A DNA stretch of 35,561 nt. Source: an uncultured Roseburia sp. Its GTDB lineage: Bacteria > Bacillota > Clostridia > Lachnospirales > Lachnospiraceae. Positions 1 to 8,180 of the stretch are shown piece by piece. Within the stretch, counting starts at the first letter, position 1. Each line of letters opens with the position of its first letter. The stretch lies in the NCBI GenBank assembly GCA_947246475.1, contig CAMXSH010000023.1, forward strand, positions 1 through 35,561. The letters run 5' to 3'. Below the pieces are notes generated by a model. That model saw only the letters and a list, made by a program, of their open reading frames with translations. It was not told the DNA's origin and searched no databases. The position numbers were made by a program, and so were the translations under genes.

Positions 1-24
1 AGCACTTCAATATGGAGGAAATAT

Positions 25-357
25 ATGCAGATTCGTATCGGGAAGAGAAGAAAGATTCAGTTTACAGATAAAAAGCATCCGCTGCAGGGGATTCTGTCTG
101 CCCTGCTGGCGGCGTTGTCTTTTGCCATGATGATCATATTGTTTGTGTGTTCCGGCATGGAAAAAGGGAATGGCGGAATCATGTACGGATACCTGGGCAT
201 TTTGAATTTGCTGCTCTCCGTGACGGGTTTCGTGCTCTCGCTGAGATGTCTGAAAAGAGAGGACATCTATGTCACCACTCCCACGATTGGTTCGGTTTTT
301 AACGGGGTCATTATCATCATCTATCTGATCCTGTATTTCATGGGGGCTCTGGTGTGA
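25..357 (+). CDS. Small three-helix membrane protein, function unknown
   Basis: The 110-residue protein has a basic N-terminus (residues 1-20, rich in K and R) followed by three hydrophobic stretches at about 23-43, 54-73 and 88-108. This fits a small integral membrane protein with the basic end in the cytoplasm. A GGAGG ribosome binding site lies about 8 nt before the ATG. I do not recognise a characterised family; small proteins like this are common and unnamed in Lachnospiraceae. The next gene is convergent, so nothing about its role follows from an operon. Confidence that it is a gene is good; no function is offered. Confidence 0.75.
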   Translation: MQIRIGKRRKIQFTDKKHPLQGILSALLAALSFAMMIILFVCSGMEKGNGGIMYGYLGILNLLLSVTGFVLSLRCLKREDIYVTTPTIGSVFNGVIIIIYLILYFMGALV

Positions 358-375
358 TTCTTATCACAGGACATA

Positions 376-1170
376 TCAGATCAGTTCCTTCAGATCTGTG
401 ATGGTCTTTGAGATCTTCAGCTTTTCCAGACGGTTTTTGTACTCTGCCGGGGAGAGCTCTTCTACATAGTTGACGGGATATTTTTTATCGTATCCCTTTC
501 GGATCAGCACCGATGCCGCTTTGTTGTAGGCAACGGCGGCGTCGGTCTCTGATTCATAGCGTCCAACGATAAAGTCGCCTTTCCAGTGAATGCGCGTCTC
601 ATACATGGTCTTTCCCTGGTGTGTTTTTCGGAAGACGCCATGATAGTGATTGATGATCTCAATATTTTCATAGCGGAAATCCCGCATATTTCCATTGACA
701 AAAAGAAAATCCCTTCCTGCAACTCCATAATTTTTTATGCTGTACCGGGACAGGATATTTACCTGCATGCCGTAATCGCTGACAAAGAGATGCCCACCTC
801 GCCTCGTTATGGTGTGGGTGGAATAGTAAAAGAGATCGTCAATATCAAAAATATAATAATCTTCCGGCGAAAAATAATAGTGAAAATATTTCTGGTACAG
901 ATAGACTGGCGTCTTTATATAGATCCCATTGTCCCGAAAATTGATAAGAGTTACCCATTTGCGAAAAGAAAGAGCCCGGGAGCATGAGGAAAAGTCCTCC
1001 AGACCGTATTTGGTATTGTGGAGAATGGAATCCGCCAGATGGTAGGCGAGATTGGCAGCATTTTCTGTGGAAAAACTGCCGAGACTGATATGTTTATTTT
1101 TATATGTGATGGAACTGCGGTAATATAAAGTTCCGTCTTTTTTTGTTGCCGTATATACCCCTGGTTTCAT
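376..1170 (-). CDS. AP2-like DNA-binding protein with degenerate HNH-like core
   Basis: The 264-residue protein has two AP2/ERF-like modules. Module 1 is at about 3-52, with the pattern GVYTATKKDG...SLGSFSTENAANLAY. Module 2 is at about 184-235, with GVFRKTHQGK...VGRYESETDAAVAY. Both have the 'G-x-F/Y-x-T/S-x-x-x-A-A-x-A-Y' ending typical of bacterial and phage AP2 domains fused to HNH homing endonucleases. Between them, a segment ending DFRYENIEIIN resembles the 'NRxENLxxV' tail of HNH nucleases, but the catalytic histidines are not evident. I infer DNA binding, with nuclease activity probably lost. A GGGGAG ribosome binding site precedes the ATG. It could be a domesticated relic of a homing endonuclease or a regulator. 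Confidence 0.7.
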   Translation of the reverse strand: MKPGVYTATKKDGTLYYRSSITYKNKHISLGSFSTENAANLAYHLADSILHNTKYGLEDFSSCSRALSFRKWVTLINFRDNGIYIKTPVYLYQKYFHYYFSPEDYYIFDIDDLFYYSTHTITRRGGHLFVSDYGMQVNILSRYSIKNYGVAGRDFLFVNGNMRDFRYENIEIINHYHGVFRKTHQGKTMYETRIHWKGDFIVGRYESETDAAVAYNKAASVLIRKGYDKKYPVNYVEELSPAEYKNRLEKLKISKTITDLKELI

Positions 1171-1265
1171 AGACTTCTCCCCGGATCTGTAAGTTGTGGT
1201 AAAATGCGTGCTGCCTGGTATTTTCCTATAAGTTTAGCAGAAATCTGGCAGGGAAGCAAGGGGGA

Positions 1266-2639
1266 GTGGGATTCAATCAACTAGAGAAAGAATACGGAGA
1301 ATATATACTATTTACCGCCTATGAGTTCGACTGGGCAAAAGCGGTGCCATGGCTTTTTTCGGATAACGGAATTTTTGGTGTATTTAATGCTCTTATCAGA
1401 TCATTTACGTCTGGAGGATATGGCGAAGAGAGAAAAAATATGATCATGTTTCGGTGGGATTTTTATAAACTGCGTAAAAAGATTAGAGACGAATTTTTAG
1501 AGGAGGTACCCCAATTAGATCAATTTGCGAATATTGATTATGAATATGATAAAGAAAAATTGTTGTTAAATATTATAGTATATGAAGAAATAAATGGCGA
1601 ATTCGTTCATTGGGATAAAGAACAAGAGGATATTTTTAATAATTTGAAAGATAAATTTTATCTATTAATCAGATTTTATCCAGAGGCAGAAGGCATTAGT
1701 ATAAAAGAGGCGAGAGAAAAATTTAAAAAGATGGAGTATGTAAGTTTAGAAGGGTTGAATCTTTTAATGCTGCAGCTGCCGCCAGCGCTCAGATATCTGG
1801 ATGAGCATTCTGTCAGTCACTGTAAAAAGATAGTCCGTCTTGAACTGCCGGAAACACTGGAATATATAGAAAGTGCTGCATTTGAGGGGTGCAACGGTCT
1901 GAAAGAAATTGTTTTCAAAGGAGATGCCCCGGAGGTGAGAGGGGATAGGATGTTGTTTGAGGGGATCAAAAATAAAGTCAAGATCTATTACGACAAGTCA
2001 AAGAAGGGCTGGACCGATAAATACTGGGAACAGTACGAACTGGTGCCAGTGAAAGGGAAAGCAGTTGGAAGAGACCAACAAAAGGAACAGGCAGAAGAAA
2101 AAGGTATCACATTATCTGAAGCGCTGGAGGAGGAACTCACGGAATTAGGAAAAATATTGAAAAAAAGCAAAAAGAAAGCCCCAGAGAATTTATTTCAGTG
2201 GGACGGAATAAGGCTGAATGATAACCAGACAGCTATAAAGAGACTGGATCTCTCTGCCTATCCAGATATTTCCGGGGAGCTGGATCTGTCGGTATTTGAA
2301 GAATTGGATTATGTCTCCTTAAAGGGACTAAAGGTAAGCAATGTCATCCTGCCGGAGAGCTTGAGTTATCTGGATACGGAGTCCTTTAAAAACTGTGAGA
2401 AAATTCAGCAGGTCACAGTGCCGAAAAATGTGAATAAAATGTACTCCCCCGTATTTGCCGGCTGTAAAAGTCTGAAAATCGTTATTTTTGAGGGAAATGC
2501 GCCGGATATTAGTAATGGACATCGCGTTGATGATGTGTTTGGAAAAGGGATGGAGAAGATTCAGATTTACTGCGGGAAGAATTCAAAAGGCTGGGTGGAA
2601 TCCTACTGGGATAAGTATGAAAAGGTACGGTTTGAATAG
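1266..2639 (+). CDS. Leucine-rich-repeat protein with internal duplication
   Basis: The 457-residue protein has BspA/LRR_5-type repeats. The repeat part occurs twice, at about 155-265 and 345-457. Each copy runs through an E-L-x-Y-V-S-L-x-G-L segment, a LPExLxYL segment, an AFEGC or VFAGC segment, a 'F-x-G-x-A-P' segment and ends with 'KGWxxxYWxxYE'. Residues 1-150 are unrelated to the repeats and I do not recognise them. There is no signal peptide, so unlike many BspA-type proteins this one is probably cytoplasmic. The start is a GTG after a G-rich stretch with very short spacing, so the exact start is uncertain. The N-terminal part is visibly more AT-rich than the repeat part. LRR_5 domains usually bind proteins; no specific role can be given. 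Confidence 0.7.
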   Translation: MGFNQLEKEYGEYILFTAYEFDWAKAVPWLFSDNGIFGVFNALIRSFTSGGYGEERKNMIMFRWDFYKLRKKIRDEFLEEVPQLDQFANIDYEYDKEKLLLNIIVYEEINGEFVHWDKEQEDIFNNLKDKFYLLIRFYPEAEGISIKEAREKFKKMEYVSLEGLNLLMLQLPPALRYLDEHSVSHCKKIVRLELPETLEYIESAAFEGCNGLKEIVFKGDAPEVRGDRMLFEGIKNKVKIYYDKSKKGWTDKYWEQYELVPVKGKAVGRDQQKEQAEEKGITLSEALEEELTELGKILKKSKKKAPENLFQWDGIRLNDNQTAIKRLDLSAYPDISGELDLSVFEELDYVSLKGLKVSNVILPESLSYLDTESFKNCEKIQQVTVPKNVNKMYSPVFAGCKSLKIVIFEGNAPDISNGHRVDDVFGKGMEKIQIYCGKNSKGWVESYWDKYEKVRFE

Positions 2640-2684
2640 GGGATATGCATAATGCGCCGGATTGAAAGAGAATTGGTGCATCTA

Positions 2685-2713
2685 TTGACATATACTTTTT
2701 TCTAATATATACT
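2685..2713 (+). promoter_or_regulatory. Sigma-A-type promoter for the VanZ-family gene
   Basis: A consensus TTGACA (2685-2690), a 17-nt spacer and TATACT (2708-2713) lie about 80 nt upstream of the VanZ-family start codon. The region after the -10 is AT-rich with no other gene. Confidence 0.65.
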
Positions 2714-2791
2714 TAAAAAAGTTTAAATTTAGGTGAGTATAACAGAGTTTTACTTCATACTCCCAATATACTTAAGAATGGAGAATGGACA

Positions 2792-3358
2792 ATGCTTTTT
2801 GTCAGGGATTACCTTTTCGACAGTTACCTAATACCGTATTATTTAATAGGAGCAGTGGTTTATTTTGTTTTTCGCTTTGTTTTTATGAAGTGTAAAAAGA
2901 TTAATTTTGTATTGAAGAAGGAATTATTAAATCTGGTTTTTGCCAGTTACATTATTATATTGATCTCTGCCACTGTATTGCCAAAGTGGTACGAGCAGGT
3001 GATTGACGGAGAAACATATATTAAATTTATGTTGAATGAGCCAAAGTTTAATTTTATTCCTTTTAGGATGATTTACTTATTTTTTATGACATCTGGTGAA
3101 AATGCTTTGATTAATCTGGGCGTAAATGCTTTTTTATTATTTCCATTTGGATTGTTGTTTCCAGTGATCTGCTCCAGGTATAGAAGAAGAACGATCCTTT
3201 GTGGCATGCTGTTTTCTTTGGCGATTGAAATACTGCAGATTATACCGGGGAGAAGTACGGACATAGACGACTTAATATTAAATACTGCAGGATGTGCAGT
3301 AGGATATGGATTCTATTGTGTGTTCAGGCGCATTTACTGTTCGGGTGCGGCGTCTTGA
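2792..3358 (+). CDS. VanZ-family membrane protein
   Basis: The 188-residue protein has hydrophobic segments at about 10-30, 42-62, 92-127 and 130-180. The second half carries the VanZ family pattern: 'N-L-x-x-N-x-x-L-F-x-P-F-G', then a basic 'RYRRR' turn, then 'E-I-L-Q-x-x-x-x-R-S-T-D-I-D-D-L-I-L-N-T-x-G'. VanZ was first described for low-level teicoplanin resistance, but most homologs are untested chromosomal membrane proteins. No vanA-type cluster is nearby. The gene has its own consensus promoter, and GGAGAATGG precedes the ATG. Family assignment is secure; resistance is not implied. Confidence 0.85.
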   Translation: MLFVRDYLFDSYLIPYYLIGAVVYFVFRFVFMKCKKINFVLKKELLNLVFASYIIILISATVLPKWYEQVIDGETYIKFMLNEPKFNFIPFRMIYLFFMTSGENALINLGVNAFLLFPFGLLFPVICSRYRRRTILCGMLFSLAIEILQIIPGRSTDIDDLILNTAGCAVGYGFYCVFRRIYCSGAAS

Positions 3359-3404
3359 GAACAGACAGCCTGAGGCATAAAACAGTGCAGAAATGAGGGG
3401 GATC

Positions 3405-3905
3405 ATGTACGACAAATTAACCAGAAAAGACATTGAAAAAATGGAACAGGAGATCGAGCACCGTAAGCTGGTGGTGCGCAAAGAGGCATTGGAGGACGTA
3501 AAAGAAGCAAGGGCCCACGGGGATCTGAGTGAAAATTTTGAGTATAAGGCGGCGAAAAAATATAAGAATGAGAATGAGAGCCGTATCCGCTATCTGGAGC
3601 GGATGATCAAGACCGCCCAGATTGTAGAGGACGACTCTACAGAGCAGGAAGTGGGGCTCAATGATACGGTGAAAGTCTGGTTCGAGGAAGAAGACTGTGA
3701 GGAGGAGTATAAGATCGTCACCACAGTGAGAAGCGATGCCAGAAACCATATGATCAGCATAGAATCCCCGGTGGGGAAGGCGTTGATGAAACACAGGGCC
3801 GGGGAACGGGTGAAGGTGGAAATAAGTGCTGGAGGAGGCTATTATTTACAGATCCGCGAGATCCGGAAAAGCGATGACGAGTCGGAGCAGATCCGGAAAT
3901 TTTAG
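3405..3905 (+). CDS. GreA/GreB-family transcript cleavage factor
   Basis: The 166-residue protein matches the two-domain GreA plan. An N-terminal coiled coil at about 5-75 carries the tip signature 'ARAHGDLSENFEYKAAK'; its acidic residues D40 and E43 correspond to the pair that reaches the RNA polymerase active site to stimulate cleavage of backtracked RNA. The FKBP-like C-terminal domain at about 83-155 includes 'SPVGKALMKHRAGERVKVE'. I chose the ATG at 3405 because a run of Gs (3397-3401) fits as ribosome binding site; an in-frame ATG at 3393 has none. It may be the main GreA or a paralog such as the 'GreA/GreB family elongation factor' seen as a second copy in many Clostridia. Confidence 0.9.
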   Translation: MYDKLTRKDIEKMEQEIEHRKLVVRKEALEDVKEARAHGDLSENFEYKAAKKYKNENESRIRYLERMIKTAQIVEDDSTEQEVGLNDTVKVWFEEEDCEEEYKIVTTVRSDARNHMISIESPVGKALMKHRAGERVKVEISAGGGYYLQIREIRKSDDESEQIRKF

Positions 3906-3912
3906 CCATTGT

Positions 3913-3941
3913 TTGCAAAGAATATAAATGTATGATATAAT
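3913..3941 (+). promoter_or_regulatory. Sigma-A-type promoter for citrate synthase
   Basis: TTGCAA (3913-3918), a 17-nt spacer and a perfect TATAAT (3936-3941), with an upstream TATG resembling an extended -10. The start point is predicted near 3948, giving a leader of about 105 nt before the citrate synthase ATG. Confidence 0.7.
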
Positions 3942-3947
3942 GCTTTT

Positions 3948-3993
3948 GTGCACAGATTACGATGGTGAGATCATTGTGGTTTGTGCGCTTTTT
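3948..3993 (+). terminator. Hairpin plus T-run in citrate synthase leader (possible attenuator)
   Basis: GTGCACA (3948-3954) pairs with TGTGCGC (3982-3988) over 7 bp with one G-U pair, and TTTTTA follows at once. It sits between the promoter and the gene, so it would act on the leader transcript rather than on the upstream gene. The loop is long (27 nt) and the GC content modest, so this is a weak or conditional terminator at best. Confidence 0.4.
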
Positions 3994-4052
3994 ACTACAG
4001 TATAAGGACAACGGTAAAAAGTTGTTGAGAGCATATGCGATGGGAGGAAGCG

Positions 4053-5426
4053 ATGGATAACAAATCGATGATGCAGCTGGAAGAAGGATTAAATACTCAG
4101 TTAGAGGAACTGGTGAATTACTGTATGCTGTCTGGAGCGATCAATCCGGATTATTACGCAGATTATGATGTAAAGAGAGGGCTTCGTGACTCCAATGGAA
4201 AGGGTGTGCTTACGGGACTGACAGAGATTGCCGATGTGGTTTCCTACGAGTACGTTGATGGAGTCAAAGTTCCGGCTGAGGGTAAATTGTATTATCAGGG
4301 ATACAATGTGAAGGATCTGGTGAAAAATTACCAGAGCCGGAGGTTTGCCTTTGAGGAGACGACCTATCTGCTTTTATTTGGGGAACTTCCCAGTAAAAAA
4401 CAGTTTAAGAGCTTTGTGCGGATCTTAACCAGCCTTCAGGAACTGTCAGCCCAGTTTGTGAGGGATGTCATCATGAAGGCGCCCAGTGAGAATATTATGA
4501 ATGCACTGCAGAAGAGTGTGCTCACGCTGTATTCCTATGATGAAGATCCGGATGATATCACGGTGCCCAATGTACTGAGGCAGTCCCTGCAGCTGATTAG
4601 CAAGCTGCCAATAATCGCGGTGTATGCATATCATGCTTATCGGCATTTTAAATTTGATGACGATCTGGTGATCCGGACTCCGGTAAAAAAATTCTCCACA
4701 GCAGAAAATATATTACAGATGATCCGTCCCGACGGAGAATTTACTGCCTTGGAGGCAAAAGTACTGGATATCGCACTGGTGCTCCACGCCGAGCACGGTG
4801 GGGGGAATAACTCCACTTTTACGAACCATGTGGTGACGTCGTCGGGGACGGATACATATTCTGCGATCTCTGCCGCTATTGCCTCACTGAAAGGACCGAG
4901 GCATGGAGGGGCGAACCTGAAGGTACTTCAGATGTTTGATGATATCAAGGAGCACTGTGGGGATTGGGCGGACAGGACGCAGATCGCAGAATATTTAAAA
5001 AAGATATTGAACAAAGAAGCTTTTGACAGCAGCGGATTGATCTATGGAATGGGACATGCAGTCTATACCGAGTCTGACCCGCGGGAGGTGATCCTGAAAA
5101 AATATGCCAGGAAGTTATCTGTGGAGAAGGGGCTGGAGGATGAATTTAAGCTCTATGAAACGGTGGAAAAGATTGCCGCGAAGCTGATTATGAAGCAGCG
5201 CAGGCTATTTAAGCCGGTGTGTGCCAATGTTGACTTTTACAGCGGTTTTGTATATACTATGCTTGGCATTCCCAGGGAGCTTTTCACCCCGATTTTTGCG
5301 GTGGCAAGGATCTCGGGATGGTGCGCCCACCGGCTGGAAGAGCTGGTGAATGACGGCAAGATCATCCGCCCGGCATATAAGTTTGTAGGTGTCCACAAAG
5401 ACTACCGGAGTCCGGATGAACGCTGA
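4053..5426 (+). CDS. Citrate synthase (or 2-methylcitrate synthase)
   Basis: The 457-residue enzyme condenses oxaloacetate with acetyl-CoA to give citrate, or the propionyl-CoA equivalent. Family landmarks are the 'LHAEHGGGNNS' stretch (H245, H248), 'KGPRHGGAN', 'YGMGHAVYTESDPR' (catalytic-type H335) and 'NVDFYSG' (catalytic-type D394). It is longer at the N-terminus than the short bacterial type and resembles the Clostridial citrate synthases. I chose ATG 4053 because GGGAGG at 4042-4047 has ideal spacing; the in-frame ATG at 4035 would contain this site. No aconitase or isocitrate dehydrogenase is adjacent. Whether it prefers acetyl- or propionyl-CoA cannot be told from sequence alone. Confidence 0.93.
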   Translation: MDNKSMMQLEEGLNTQLEELVNYCMLSGAINPDYYADYDVKRGLRDSNGKGVLTGLTEIADVVSYEYVDGVKVPAEGKLYYQGYNVKDLVKNYQSRRFAFEETTYLLLFGELPSKKQFKSFVRILTSLQELSAQFVRDVIMKAPSENIMNALQKSVLTLYSYDEDPDDITVPNVLRQSLQLISKLPIIAVYAYHAYRHFKFDDDLVIRTPVKKFSTAENILQMIRPDGEFTALEAKVLDIALVLHAEHGGGNNSTFTNHVVTSSGTDTYSAISAAIASLKGPRHGGANLKVLQMFDDIKEHCGDWADRTQIAEYLKKILNKEAFDSSGLIYGMGHAVYTESDPREVILKKYARKLSVEKGLEDEFKLYETVEKIAAKLIMKQRRLFKPVCANVDFYSGFVYTMLGIPRELFTPIFAVARISGWCAHRLEELVNDGKIIRPAYKFVGVHKDYRSPDER

Positions 5427-5465
5427 CCGGTGTCAGCGGGTCAGGAAGAGAGGAATGAAAAGGAT

Positions 5466-6269
5466 ATGGATAAACGTATTCTGTTTTTTGATATAGATGG
5501 TACTTTGATCGATGAAGAAAAAGATATTGTGCCAGAGAGTGCGGTGCAGGCATTAAAGAAGGCAAAAGAAAACGGCAGCATGCTGTTTTTGTGTTCCGGA
5601 AGATGCCTTGCCATCATTCCGGAGGACATCATGGCTCTGGGATTTGATGGAATGGTAGGCGGCTGTGGAACTTATATCGAGATCGGGGGAGAAGAGGTCT
5701 ATCATCATGTACTGCCAGAGGATCTCCAAAAAGAGGTGGTTCAGGATCTGATGCGGTATCACATCGACGGTGTCCTGGAGGGCAGGGACTGTTCCGCATT
5801 CCGTCACGATTATTGGATGCCAGTGGTAAAGAGCATATTTAAAGAAAATGGGATCTTTGCCCAGAAAGCGAGCTTTGCTGCCAGAACCCAGTGCTTTTGG
5901 GAAGAGGAATTTTCCTTTGACAAGATGGCGCTCTGGTTTGATGAGAGTTCAGATATGGAAAGCTTCCGGCGCAAATACGAAGGTGAATTTGAGTTCATTT
6001 TAAGAGATCCTACCTTTTATGAAGTGGTGCCAAGAGGGATATCCAAAGCGACAGGGATTCAGTTTGTATGCCAGCGTCTTGGTATCGATATCGGGCAGAG
6101 CATAGCTTTTGGCGACAGCGCCAATGACATTTCCATGCTGCAGGCAGCAGGTCTTTCTGTGGCGATGGGCGGAGGAAATCCGATCCTGTTTGACCAGGTG
6201 GACTATGTGACCGATCCAGTGATGGAGGACGGCATCGCCAATGCCATGAAGTATTTTAACATCATATAA
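5466..6269 (+). CDS. HAD-superfamily phosphatase, Cof/IIB type
   Basis: The 267-residue protein has the four HAD motifs. Motif I is FFDIDGTL (nucleophile D9, acid/base D11), motif II is LCSGR, a lysine-containing segment ISKATGIQFV provides motif III, and motif IV is FGDSANDISML (D217, D221). The large insert between motifs II and III is the IIB cap of the Cof/YidA group, which dephosphorylates sugar phosphates and related metabolites in the cytoplasm. The substrate cannot be predicted. The start at 5466 puts the protein directly at the usual 'M-x-x-x-I-x-F-F-D-I-D-G-T' beginning. It lies 39 nt after citrate synthase, so co-transcription is likely, but no functional link is evident. Confidence 0.9.
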   Translation: MDKRILFFDIDGTLIDEEKDIVPESAVQALKKAKENGSMLFLCSGRCLAIIPEDIMALGFDGMVGGCGTYIEIGGEEVYHHVLPEDLQKEVVQDLMRYHIDGVLEGRDCSAFRHDYWMPVVKSIFKENGIFAQKASFAARTQCFWEEEFSFDKMALWFDESSDMESFRRKYEGEFEFILRDPTFYEVVPRGISKATGIQFVCQRLGIDIGQSIAFGDSANDISMLQAAGLSVAMGGGNPILFDQVDYVTDPVMEDGIANAMKYFNII

Positions 6270-6274
6270 AATAC

Positions 6275-6300
6275 TTAGCTCGACGGCGCCGTCGAGCTAA
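6275..6300. repeat. 26-bp perfect palindrome
   Basis: The 13-nt arm TTAGCTCGACGGC is followed directly by its exact reverse complement, centred at 6287/6288, just after the HAD gene stop and 16 nt before the esterase start. It has no loop and no T-run on either strand, so it is not a standard terminator. It could be an operator, a cruciform, or a hairpin that stabilises an mRNA end. Confidence 0.7.
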
Positions 6301-6315
6301 CAAAAGAGGATGCAA

Positions 6316-8109
6316 ATGAGAAGACAAAACTTATTTATATATATGCTGACAGCGCTCATATTGTCGGCAGCGATCATTTCTTTTACCATGGGAGTAAGTA
6401 TGGTGAGGGCAGAAAATGCGGCAGCGGACGGAGCCGTCACAAATGGAGCAGTGAGTGGTGGTACTGTCAGTGGACAGGTAGTCAGCGGGCAGGTGGTCAG
6501 CGGTCAGTCTGTGACAGGAGGCGCCCTGGCTCCTAAAAATGAAAACCCAAGATTTGTCACCACCACCTCTGGTCAGATCGAGGGAAAGAAAACCAGTATG
6601 GCTTATATCTGGCTGGGGGTGCCCTACGGGCAAACTGAGAGGTGGAAGGCGCCAACGTCGCCAGATTCCTGGAGCCGTACCCGCTCCTGTAAAAAAGCAC
6701 GCAAGGGAAAGGGCGACGACTGCCTGTTTGTGAATATTTACAAGCCGGTTTCAAAGGAAGAAGAAAAAATGCCAGTGATGGTATTTTTACATGGCGGAGG
6801 AAATGTTGGAGGCACGGCAAACCGAAGTTTCAGCTCCTTTGTACAAGAAACCGGAGTGATCGTCGTCTCAGTGGAATTCCGCCAGGGTGCTTTTGGATGG
6901 CTCCAGTCCAGGGGGCTGCAGACGGGGAACCGGATGACAGACAGCGGTAATTTTGCCATGCTGGATATCAAGCTGGCACTGGAATGGGTGCAGAACAATA
7001 TCGAGGCATTTGGCGGAGATAAACAGAATGTCACTCTATCCGGTTTTTCGGCAGGCGCCAGGGATACTCTGAACTGTGTGATCTCTCCTGTGATGAAAGG
7101 ACTGTTTCACAAAGTTATCAGTTTTAGCGGGGGAATGACCACCTGCTCTGTCAGAGAGGGGAGAAGATGGTCCAATCAGAAACTGGCAGCGATCCTTGTC
7201 CGGAGAGGACGTTTTTCCAATAAAAAGAGAGCGCTCAAATATGTAAAGAGGATCGGTAAAAAGAAGCTGAATAAATTATTGTACAGTCTCTCCGATAAGG
7301 AGATAAAGAGGATGGCAGGCGCCACCTCCCTGCGCCTGACGAATTTTCCGCAAAATTTCCGGGACGGCAAAGTGATTCCGAAGTCAGGATTTGACGTGCT
7401 GGAGTATGGCGGCTATAACCGGGTTCCCATGATACTTGGCTGCAATAATTCGGAGTTTGCCAATGTTTCCTACAAAACGTTACACCGGATCCTGATGAAA
7501 AGTCCAAAGACATTTAAAAACAGGGCGCAGTTTTATCGGCTGTTAAAAAAGTCAAAGGAATATGGAAGCAAACTACAGACCTCTTTTTACCTGGAGCGTC
7601 TGGCAAATAAACTTTCCATCGACCCCTACCATGAGGATTTTTATACCTATCGGTTTAGATGGGGAGAAGGCCGCAGTGTAGTGGGAGCAAATTATGCCCG
7701 CTATGTGGGGGCGATCCATGGGATGGATGTAGATTTTCTGCTGGGGCGCTACAAGAAGGGGGAAGCAGGCACCAGTGACAGCATTTATACGAAAGCCAAT
7801 CTGCCAGGAAGGCAGGCACTTACCAGTGTGATGCGCCGGTATGTGAGCAATTTCTGCCATACTGGGAATCCCAACGGTATCAACGGTCAGGGTAATCATG
7901 TGCCGGTTCAGTGGGAAAAATGGCGCCGTATAAAGGGGAGCAGGAGGATCATGACCTTTTCTGCTACCCGCAGGGAGGCAAAGGCGGCCATGACTTCCCG
8001 TACCATTGACCGGGCAAAGGTAAAACGGCAGATGAAAAGAAAACTCTCAAAAAAAGCATATAAACTGTTTCGCAGACGTATATTAAATGACAGGTTTTTT
8101 ATGAAATAG
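6316..8109 (+). CDS. Secreted type-B carboxylesterase
   Basis: The 597-residue alpha/beta hydrolase probably cleaves carboxylic esters outside the membrane. Residues 1-30 are a signal peptide or anchor. A low-complexity linker at about 40-75 repeats V-S-G-x-V units and is followed by the catalytic domain. Landmarks are GVPYG (usual G-I-P-Y-A), DDCLFVNIY, VFLHGGGNVGG (oxyanion hole), GFSAGA with nucleophile S245, a likely acid E380 in CNNSEF, and H468 in GAIHGMDVDFLLG. FCHTGNPNG near the end is also typical. The last 60 residues are very basic (many K and R), which is unusual for this family and could bind wall polymers or phospholipid heads. Start 6316 is preferred because AGAGG lies 6 nt upstream; ATG 6310 abuts that site. 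Confidence 0.88.
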   Translation: MRRQNLFIYMLTALILSAAIISFTMGVSMVRAENAAADGAVTNGAVSGGTVSGQVVSGQVVSGQSVTGGALAPKNENPRFVTTTSGQIEGKKTSMAYIWLGVPYGQTERWKAPTSPDSWSRTRSCKKARKGKGDDCLFVNIYKPVSKEEEKMPVMVFLHGGGNVGGTANRSFSSFVQETGVIVVSVEFRQGAFGWLQSRGLQTGNRMTDSGNFAMLDIKLALEWVQNNIEAFGGDKQNVTLSGFSAGARDTLNCVISPVMKGLFHKVISFSGGMTTCSVREGRRWSNQKLAAILVRRGRFSNKKRALKYVKRIGKKKLNKLLYSLSDKEIKRMAGATSLRLTNFPQNFRDGKVIPKSGFDVLEYGGYNRVPMILGCNNSEFANVSYKTLHRILMKSPKTFKNRAQFYRLLKKSKEYGSKLQTSFYLERLANKLSIDPYHEDFYTYRFRWGEGRSVVGANYARYVGAIHGMDVDFLLGRYKKGEAGTSDSIYTKANLPGRQALTSVMRRYVSNFCHTGNPNGINGQGNHVPVQWEKWRRIKGSRRIMTFSATRREAKAAMTSRTIDRAKVKRQMKRKLSKKAYKLFRRRILNDRFFMK

Positions 8110-8180
8110 AGCGAATATATTGTGGCACCTGGTTAAAACCATGGAACCAGTTGAATTGGTGAAAAGATAGGAGGCAGGAC

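Noticed and set aside
2792-3358. Glycopeptide resistance locus
   Set aside because: Only a VanZ-family protein is present; no vanHAX or sensor genes are nearby.
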